Assembly: GCA_018714645.1 (NCBI GenBank)
Contig: DVND01000105.1
Span: 1-12,087, forward strand
DNA: 12,087 nt
Direction of reading: 5' to 3'
DNA from: Candidatus Avimonoglobus intestinipullorum
Lineage (GTDB): Bacteria > Bacillota > Clostridia > UBA1381
A model generated the notes under the pieces. The model ran no database searches and was not told where the DNA came from. It saw only the letters and a program-made list of their open reading frames with translations. Both the position numbers and the translations under genes were made by a program. This document shows, piece after piece, positions 7,219 to 12,087 of this stretch; within the stretch, counting starts at the first letter, position 1, and every line of letters begins with the position of its first letter.

Positions 7219-7247
7219 ATTATATATCATATTCATGAAAAAGTAAA
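7219..7247 (-). promoter_or_regulatory. Sigma-A-type promoter of glmM
   Basis: On the minus strand, TTTACT (7247-7242) and TATAAT (7224-7219) are 17 bp apart. Transcription would start near 7212, giving a leader of about 35 nt before the glmM ATG at 7177. The region is AT-rich and lies back to back with the plus-strand promoter at 7287-7315. Confidence 0.8.
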
Positions 7248-7286
7248 TCGGTTTCTTTACAATTTCACGACAGAATCCGCACAATC

Positions 7287-7315
7287 TTGTCATTTTTGGC
7301 AGAATATGATACAAT
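7287..7315 (+). promoter_or_regulatory. Sigma-A-type promoter of the stalk-domain protein gene
   Basis: TTGTCA (7287-7292) and TACAAT (7310-7315) with a 17-bp spacer; each hexamer is one base off consensus. The expected start near 7322 leaves a leader of about 30 nt before the ATG at 7352. It diverges from the glmM promoter, the two -35 elements being about 40 bp apart. A second TATAAT at 7324-7329 lacks a -35 at the right distance. Confidence 0.8.
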
Positions 7316-7351
7316 GAAAGCGATATAATTTGTTTTTTGAGGGGGGATATT

Positions 7352-8491
7352 ATGAAAAAGCTTTTTGCAGCAGCGCTGGCTGCGGTTACACTGCTGGCAA
7401 CGGTATGGATTCCCGCATATGCGGATCACAATGAAATCGCTGTTTATTTAGATGGAACCCAAATAGCGTTTGACGTGGAACCGCAGATTATCGACGGCAG
7501 GACGATGGTCCCGATACGCGCGATTTTTGAACACATGGGCGCGGAGGTCCTGTGGGACGGGCAAACCGGTTCCGCAGTCTGTACCAAAGGCGACACGGTT
7601 GTAAAGATGACTGTTGACAGCCCGGATCTGTACATCAACGGCCAATTGACCCAAATGGACGTCCCGCCGGTTGTTATCGATGGGCGGACGCTTGCACCTG
7701 CAAGATATGCGGCGGAAGCGTTTGGCGCAACAGTCCAATGGAGCCAGAAAAACAACGCTGTTGTCATCTGTTCAAAGGACGTATACGCCTATGCGGATTA
7801 TCCGGACATCCCCGATTTGGGGAAATGCTATAACATCCCCCCATTGGGCGAAACCTATCAGGATGGCTTCAAGCTTCTATTATACCGCTACAGCGATATG
7901 GCTGACGATGGCTATTACAGCTATTTATATGACCATTCCGCATCTGTTTTAGGGGGATATACAGAAGAATTATTGGACTTTACAGAGGGTGCGGCGTATA
8001 TAAAGCCAAACGAAATACGTTCAAGATACTATGTTACCGTAAGCCATGACGAAACCGGCGCGGCCCTTTTAACCGTATGGATCCCGGATGAAGCAATAGA
8101 TGGGAACTGGGTTCGTGTGTATGCCGCAAACGGCAAAACGACAGAAGTTTTGGAAAGCGAGCTTTCTTTGTATCTGCAGGCAGGCTGGTACAGGACACCG
8201 GAGGAAACACAGCAAACGTTATATCACCCCGATGGCAGTACTAAGATTGTGTTCAAGGCAGAGGTCCCTGCATATTTGAAAGACGGCTGGTATGAACACC
8301 AATACGAAGCACAAATCGCAAATTATCAGGAACAAAAGGAACAAAATGCTTCCAATTCCAGCACAGACATATACTATTACCGGACGCCAAACGGGACAAA
8401 GTATCATTTATCCCCGAGCTGCGGCGGCGGGAACAGCTATAAAACGAAGGATATCGCCGGGCTTTCGCCCTGTTCGAAATGTGTGCGGTAG
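7352..8491 (+). CDS. Secreted copper-amine-oxidase-like stalk-domain protein
   Basis: Exported protein of 379 residues, function unknown. A signal peptide (MKKLF, hydrophobic core 6-20, cleavage probably after AYA at 24) precedes two stalk units of the copper amine oxidase N-terminal type: residues 28-88 with IIDGRTMVPIRAIFEHMGAEVLWD and 91-141 with VIDGRTLAPARYAAEAFGATVQW. These are structural or wall-associated modules in clostridia, not oxidases. A middle region (145-250) is unassigned. Two related segments follow, YAANGKTTEVLESELSLYLQ...GWY (257-280) and YHPDGSTKIVFKAEVPAYLK...GWY (291-314), a repeat ending in GWY. The tail YHLSPSCGG...LSPCSKC (351-377) resembles a small His/Cys motif seen at the ends of many clostridial proteins and could bind a metal. 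The start at 7352 follows GAGGGGGG (7339-7346), 5 nt upstream. It has its own promoter and no obvious terminator before the next gene. Confidence 0.88.
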   Translation: MKKLFAAALAAVTLLATVWIPAYADHNEIAVYLDGTQIAFDVEPQIIDGRTMVPIRAIFEHMGAEVLWDGQTGSAVCTKGDTVVKMTVDSPDLYINGQLTQMDVPPVVIDGRTLAPARYAAEAFGATVQWSQKNNAVVICSKDVYAYADYPDIPDLGKCYNIPPLGETYQDGFKLLLYRYSDMADDGYYSYLYDHSASVLGGYTEELLDFTEGAAYIKPNEIRSRYYVTVSHDETGAALLTVWIPDEAIDGNWVRVYAANGKTTEVLESELSLYLQAGWYRTPEETQQTLYHPDGSTKIVFKAEVPAYLKDGWYEHQYEAQIANYQEQKEQNASNSSTDIYYYRTPNGTKYHLSPSCGGGNSYKTKDIAGLSPCSKCVR

Positions 8492-8560
8492 TGGCCGCAG
8501 CAAACCTGTGCCCGGCCGGACATCCAGTATAGAATCCGTATATCATGGAGATGCATGCTT

Positions 8561-9031
8561 ATGAAATCGCGCAGTATTGTTTTTTTGATTCTTGTAATTG
8601 TGCTGACAGCCTTTATTTTTTCAAATTCCATGCAGGACGCGCAAACCTCCAGTGGACAGAGCGGGCTGTTTGTAGCATTGTTGGAACAATTTATGGGGAT
8701 TTTTGGTGCGGCAGTCCCGCAGGACGCCGCTGTGACAATCGTGCGCAAGGGCGCGCATGTTGCGGAATTTTTCCTGTTGGGCCTGTGTTGGGGCGGGGTG
8801 TTTTTGGCGCAGGGGGCCCGTTTTTTGGGAAAAGTGATCTACGTATTGTTTGCAGGCCTGCTGACCGCCTGCTGCGATGAATTGATACAGATGTTTTCTG
8901 ACGGCAGGGGCAGTATGGTCAGCGATGTGTTTGTGGATTTTTCGGGGGTGGTCCTGGCGGCGCTGCTGTGCTTGCTGATTGCGCGCCTGCGGGACAGGAA
9001 AAGGGGGAGACGGCATGGATCCATTCATTAG
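8561..9031 (+). CDS. VanZ-like integral membrane protein
   Basis: The 156-residue product is hydrophobic, with likely membrane helices at about residues 6-22, 67-84, 91-105 and 127-144 and a basic C-terminus (RLRDRKRGRR). The VanZ-family pattern is clear: FIFSNS after the first helix, RKGAHVAEFFLLG (62-74), then DELIQMFSDGRGSMVSDVFVDFSG (106-129). VanZ was named for low-level teicoplanin resistance, but most chromosomal homologues have no known job, so resistance should not be assumed. TGGAG at 8546-8550 is 10 nt before the chosen ATG (8561) and 4 nt before an in-frame ATG at 8555, which would add two residues; either is possible. No promoter or terminator is visible in the 69-nt gap upstream, so readthrough from the stalk-protein gene is plausible. 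Its end overlaps the cardiolipin synthase start by 17 nt, suggesting translational coupling. Confidence 0.9.
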   Translation: MKSRSIVFLILVIVLTAFIFSNSMQDAQTSSGQSGLFVALLEQFMGIFGAAVPQDAAVTIVRKGAHVAEFFLLGLCWGGVFLAQGARFLGKVIYVLFAGLLTACCDELIQMFSDGRGSMVSDVFVDFSGVVLAALLCLLIARLRDRKRGRRHGSIH

Positions 9032-10451
9032 GCTGATTGCAGTTGGATACATCATCAATTTCATACTCATTATCGTGGTTGTATGCTTCCAGCGGCGCGA
9101 TCCGACGGTTTCGGTGGCATGGGTGTTATGCTTCATTTCGCTGCCGATTTTAGGCGCAGTCCTGTTCCTGATTTTCGGCCTGGGGTTAAAGCGGCGCACC
9201 GTCAGGCGGTATGCCCAAAAGCTCCAGACGGATACGGAGTATGCAAAAAAGCTGTTCCGCGTCAAAAGCGCATATGAGATCGACCAGGACGAGTCGATTC
9301 AGTTTCCGGACATGGTGAAGTATTTTTCCAACGTCGCCAACAGCGGCTATTCCACCAACAATGACGTAAAGGTTTTCACGGACGCGCGGGAAAAATATGA
9401 CTGGCTTTTAAAGGATATTGCGGAGGCCAAGGAGACCATTAACTTCCTGTATTTCATCATCCGGGACGATGCCATCAGCAACACGATCCTGGCCGCGCTG
9501 GCAAAGAAGGCCAATGAGGGCGTTGAGGTGCGCTTTATGTATGACAGCTTTGGCTCCATCCTGACCTCCCGCCGGATTTTCAGGAAACTCAAGCATGCGA
9601 GAAAGGGGCAGGTTGCCGAATTTTTCCCCATGGATCTGTTCTCCCTCTCTAAAATCAACCACCGCAACCACCGCAAGATCGTGGTGATAGACGGCAGGAT
9701 CGCCTATCTGGGCGGGATGAATATCGGGGACGAATACATGGGCAAAAAGAAGCCCACACCGTGGCGGGATACGCATCTGCGTCTGACAGGCGCGGCTGTG
9801 GCGGACGTGCAGAAGTATTTCTGCCTGGATTGGGAGTTTTCCACGGGGGAAAAGCTGACAAACGATTTGGACAAGTTTTTTCATAAAAACCGGGAGGAGC
9901 AGGGAAATACGCCGGTGCAGATTGTGGGCAGCGGGCCGGATTCCCCGGAGGAGGAAGTCAAGGACGGCATGATCAAAATATTGAACCATGCCAGGCAGTA
10001 TACGTATATCCAAACGCCGTATTTTGTACCGGACAAGGCGTTTATGACGGCGATCCGCATGGCAGCCCAATCGGGGGTGGATGTGCGGGTGATGATCCCC
10101 GGCGCGCCGGACAAGCCCTATGTGTATTACACGACCATGTCCTATATGGGCGAACTGCTGGACGCGGGTATCCGGGTGTTTCTGTATCCCGGCTTCATCC
10201 ATTCCAAGACCATCGTCGCCGACGATGCGCTGACCACCATCGGTACGACTAATATCGACATCCGCAGCTTTGTGCTCCATTTTGAAATCAATGCGTTCCT
10301 GTATGGGGAACAGTGCGCTGTGGAAAACCGGGATATTTTTTTGAAGGATCAATATAAATGTGTGGAATTGACGAAGGAAGCCTATGACAGGCGGGGCGTT
10401 TGGAACATCATGAAAGAGGGCTTCTTCCGGCTGTTTTCCCAGGTGATGTGA
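9015..10451 (+). CDS. cls: Cardiolipin synthase (phospholipase D family)
   Basis: Membrane enzyme that condenses two phosphatidylglycerols to cardiolipin plus glycerol. The 478 residues match Cls of Gram-positives. Two N-terminal membrane helices (about 5-24 and 33-56, the PLDc_N region with RRDPTVSVAWVL) are followed by two phospholipase D domains. The first HKD motif is H219, K221, D226 in NHRNHRKIVVIDGR; the second is H396, K398, D403 in FIHSKTIVADD. Downstream GG/NI and TTNIDIRS elements are also intact, so both half-sites appear active. The start at 9015 is preceded by AGGGGGAG (9002-9009) and lies inside the end of the VanZ-like gene; a more upstream start would lengthen the overlap and place charged residues before the first helix. 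The gene for an RsmF-like methyltransferase follows 9 nt after the stop. A lipid role for the VanZ-like partner is a guess from this coupling. Confidence 0.96.
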   Translation: MDPFIRLIAVGYIINFILIIVVVCFQRRDPTVSVAWVLCFISLPILGAVLFLIFGLGLKRRTVRRYAQKLQTDTEYAKKLFRVKSAYEIDQDESIQFPDMVKYFSNVANSGYSTNNDVKVFTDAREKYDWLLKDIAEAKETINFLYFIIRDDAISNTILAALAKKANEGVEVRFMYDSFGSILTSRRIFRKLKHARKGQVAEFFPMDLFSLSKINHRNHRKIVVIDGRIAYLGGMNIGDEYMGKKKPTPWRDTHLRLTGAAVADVQKYFCLDWEFSTGEKLTNDLDKFFHKNREEQGNTPVQIVGSGPDSPEEEVKDGMIKILNHARQYTYIQTPYFVPDKAFMTAIRMAAQSGVDVRVMIPGAPDKPYVYYTTMSYMGELLDAGIRVFLYPGFIHSKTIVADDALTTIGTTNIDIRSFVLHFEINAFLYGEQCAVENRDIFLKDQYKCVELTKEAYDRRGVWNIMKEGFFRLFSQVM

Positions 10452-10460
10452 GGTAGTTGC

Positions 10461-11807
10461 ATGGATTTGCCAAAGGCGTTTTTGGAGCGGATGGAACAAT
10501 TGCTGGGGGAGGAGTACCCGGCCTTTGCCGCGGCCCTCTGCCGGGAGGAGCGCTATGCGGGCGTCCGCATTGTGAAGCCGGCAGCGCGGGATGCGGTGCT
10601 TTCGCTGATGCCGGGCGCGGAGCGGGTGCCGTGGTGCCCGGATGGGTATTATGCCGATAAACGGGCGCTTTCGGGGGCGCATCCGTACCATATGGCGGGG
10701 CTGGTGTATTTTCAGGAGCCCTCCGCTATGGCGGCGGTGGAAGCGCTGGATGTGCAGCCCGGCGACTATGTACTGGATCTATGCGCCGCGCCGGGCGGCA
10801 AGGCCACCCAGGCAGGGGCGAAGCTTTCCGGGCGCGGCCTTTTGGTCGCCAACGAGCTGGTACCCAAGCGCGCCGCCATTTTGGCGGAAAATATCGAGCG
10901 GTGCGGCGTCGGCAACTGCGTGGTTACAAATGAAGAGCCGGCGCGGCTGGCGGCGCGGTTCCCGGCGGTGTTTGACAAAATCATCGTGGACGCGCCCTGC
11001 TCCGGCGAGGGGATGTTCCGCAAGGAGCCGCAGGCGGCGGCGCATTGGAGCATCGAGCACACGCTATCCTGCGCAGTGCGGCAGAAAAAGATTTTGGACA
11101 GCGCGGTCAAAATGCTGCGTCCGGGCGGGAAATTGGTGTATTCCACCTGTACCTTCGCCCCGTGCGAGAATGAGGGCGTGGCGGCCTATCTGCTGGATAC
11201 ATACCCGGATTTGGAACTGCTGCCCATCCCGCTTACGGGATTATCGGACGGGTGCGGCGCATGGGCGGATACGGCGCGGGATTTATCCCGCACAAAGCGG
11301 ATTTTCCCCCACCGGCAGCGGGGTGAGGGGCATTTTATCGCCCTGTTCCAAAAGGCGGGCGCGGCGGAGCGGAAGGCGTTTGCGCCGTGGGGAAAAGAGC
11401 CTGCGGAGGCGGCGTTATTCCGTGAATTTGAGAAACAATTTTTGAATAAGCGCATGGAAGGGATGTTCCGTCTGTTTGGGGAGCATTTGTACTTGATTTC
11501 GGAAGGGCTGCCGCTGGACGGCATCAAAACCGTACGGGCAGGGCTGCATTTGGGCGTGTGCAAAAAAGGGCGGTTCGAGCCGGGGCACGCATTTTTGCGG
11601 ACGCTCCGAAAAGACTGTTTCCGCCGGACGCTGGACTTCCCGGCGGCAGATGAACGGCTTTCCCGCTATCTGCGGGGGGAGACCGTCCCCGCGGATGGCA
11701 AGGGCTGGGCGGCGGTGTGTGTCGACGGGTTCCCGCTGGGCTGGGGCAAGGCGGCGGACGGCGTTTTGAAGAATCATTTTCCGAAACACCTGCGGCTTAA
11801 GCAATAA
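10461..11807 (+). CDS. rsmF: RsmF/RsmB-NOP family rRNA (cytosine-C5)-methyltransferase
   Basis: SAM-dependent RNA m5C methyltransferase of 448 residues with the RsmF architecture. An N-terminal substrate domain (1-75) and EPSAM (86-90) precede the Rossmann methyltransferase core: SAM-binding LDLCAAPGGKATQ (105-117, motif I), VDAPCSGEGMFRK (176-188, motif IV, C180 for product release) and YSTCTFAP (227-234, motif VI, catalytic C230). After residue 300 comes the RsmF-type C-terminal domain with HLYLISEGLPLDGIKTVRAG (342-361), then a PUA-like RNA-binding domain (about 395-445, ending GFPLGWGK...KNHFPKHLR). E. coli RsmF methylates 16S rRNA C1407; homologues in other bacteria modify further nearby cytosines, so the exact sites here are unknown and the symbol is family-level. 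GAGG (10450-10453) overlaps the cls stop and lies 7 nt before the ATG, linking it to the upstream genes. It is the most GC-rich gene of the window. No terminator follows. Confidence 0.93.
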   Translation: MDLPKAFLERMEQLLGEEYPAFAAALCREERYAGVRIVKPAARDAVLSLMPGAERVPWCPDGYYADKRALSGAHPYHMAGLVYFQEPSAMAAVEALDVQPGDYVLDLCAAPGGKATQAGAKLSGRGLLVANELVPKRAAILAENIERCGVGNCVVTNEEPARLAARFPAVFDKIIVDAPCSGEGMFRKEPQAAAHWSIEHTLSCAVRQKKILDSAVKMLRPGGKLVYSTCTFAPCENEGVAAYLLDTYPDLELLPIPLTGLSDGCGAWADTARDLSRTKRIFPHRQRGEGHFIALFQKAGAAERKAFAPWGKEPAEAALFREFEKQFLNKRMEGMFRLFGEHLYLISEGLPLDGIKTVRAGLHLGVCKKGRFEPGHAFLRTLRKDCFRRTLDFPAADERLSRYLRGETVPADGKGWAAVCVDGFPLGWGKAADGVLKNHFPKHLRLKQ

Positions 11808-11900
11808 AAAATAGTATTTGATTTTGGTTTGCCTATTCAGGATGAAAGCGCTGGTTGTATGGCATATGACGTGACAAATCGGGATCTATGGAGGTTGCAT
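11808..11900. other. Short AT-rich intergenic region before the acetyltransferase gene
   Basis: These 93 bases hold no hairpin terminator for the upstream operon and no promoter with good -35 and -10 spacing. A ten-codon frame opens at ATG 11842 and ends at TGA, without a good ribosome binding site, so I do not call it. GGAGG at 11890-11894 belongs to the next gene. Base composition becomes clearly more A/T-rich from here to the window edge. Confidence 0.5.
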
Positions 11901-12087
11901 ATGTACAATTTTAAGAGAATCGGAATGAATGAAATAGAAAGAATCAAAGAATTATTCACGAGTGTATTTACCGTGGAACCGTGGAATGATGATTGGTCAA
12001 ATCAAGAGCAACTTGATTTATATTTGTCTGACCTGGTAGGACAAAGCAATTCATTAACATTTGGATTGTTTGAAGATGAACAATTGA
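11901..12087 (+). CDS. GNAT-family N-acetyltransferase, 5' part only
   Basis: The first 62 codons of a gene cut by the window edge. The protein begins MYNFKRIGMNEIERIKELF and continues with FTVEPWNDDWSNQEQLDLYL (about residues 23-42), SDLVGQSNSLTFGLFEDEQL (43-62). The EPWNDDW segment followed by a long helix and SLTFGLFED matches the start of GNAT acetyltransferases related to the aminoglycoside 6'-N-acetyltransferase-like group, which move an acetyl group from acetyl-CoA to an amine. The acetyl-CoA binding motif (R/Q-x-x-G-x-G/A) would lie beyond the edge, so neither activity nor substrate can be checked, and drug resistance should not be inferred. GGAGG lies 6 nt before the ATG. The codons (AAT, GAA, TTA, ATA) are much more A/T-rich than in the methyltransferase gene just before, which may mean a different origin. 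Confidence 0.72.
   Translation, partial: MYNFKRIGMNEIERIKELFTSVFTVEPWNDDWSNQEQLDLYLSDLVGQSNSLTFGLFEDEQL

Noticed and set aside
7269..7291. GACA ... TGTC inverted half-sites upstream of the stalk-protein promoter
   Set aside because: Only 4 bp per arm at a 15-base spacing, expected by chance in an AT-rich region; no second copy supports an operator.
8493..8517. GGCCG ... CGGCC arms after the stalk-protein stop as a terminator
   Set aside because: A 5-bp stem with a 15-base loop and no T-run is not a credible intrinsic terminator.
8561..9031. VanZ-like gene as glycopeptide resistance, and the 11901 gene as aminoglycoside resistance
   Set aside because: No vanA/H/X-type genes accompany the first, and the second is truncated before its acetyl-CoA site; family names alone do not support resistance.
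9408..10691. Open frame on the minus strand opposite cls
   Set aside because: It overlaps both catalytic HKD regions of cls and the start of the methyltransferase gene; no recognisable domain.

Overview
The window looks like chromosomal DNA of a low-to-moderate GC Gram-positive bacterium of the Clostridia. The evidence is strong AGGAGG-type ribosome binding sites, sigma-A-like promoters, Rho-independent terminators with clean T-runs, a pgk-tpiA-gpmI glycolytic cluster using the cofactor-independent (metal-dependent) phosphoglycerate mutase, and secreted proteins with copper-amine-oxidase-like stalk domains and GWY-type repeats of a kind common in clostridia. No genus can be assigned from this sequence alone. 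There is no rRNA, tRNA, insertion sequence, phage gene or CRISPR array.

Layout. (1) Positions 149-3728, plus strand: pgk, tpiA and gpmI, lower glycolysis, probably one transcript ending in a strong hairpin terminator at 3730-3761. An 11-bp perfect inverted repeat sits between tpiA and gpmI. (2) Positions 3814-4770, plus strand: a monocistronic secreted protein of unknown function with its own near-perfect promoter just behind the gpmI terminator. (3) Positions 4803-7177, minus strand: glmM (phosphoglucosamine mutase), then an aldo/keto reductase with a C-terminal 2x[4Fe-4S] ferredoxin-like domain. They converge on the secreted-protein gene, and the 32-bp gap between the convergent genes is almost entirely one bidirectional terminator. 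(4) Positions 7178-7351: divergent promoter region for glmM and the next secreted protein. (5) Positions 7352-11807, plus strand: a secreted stalk-domain protein, a VanZ-like membrane protein, cardiolipin synthase and an RsmF-like rRNA m5C methyltransferase. The last three are tightly packed (17-nt overlap, then a 9-nt gap). (6) From 11901 to the window edge: the start of a GNAT acetyltransferase in visibly more AT-rich sequence.

How the genes fit together. The left part supplies the glycolytic conversion of 1,3-bisphosphoglycerate to 2-phosphoglycerate plus triose isomerisation. The central and right parts lean towards the cell envelope: GlmM makes glucosamine-1-phosphate for peptidoglycan precursors, cardiolipin synthase makes a membrane lipid, VanZ-like proteins are membrane proteins of ill-defined envelope role, and two proteins are predicted to be exported. 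I see no convincing undescribed multi-gene system such as a defence island or biosynthetic cluster. The least explained items are the two secreted proteins and the inverted repeat between tpiA and gpmI.
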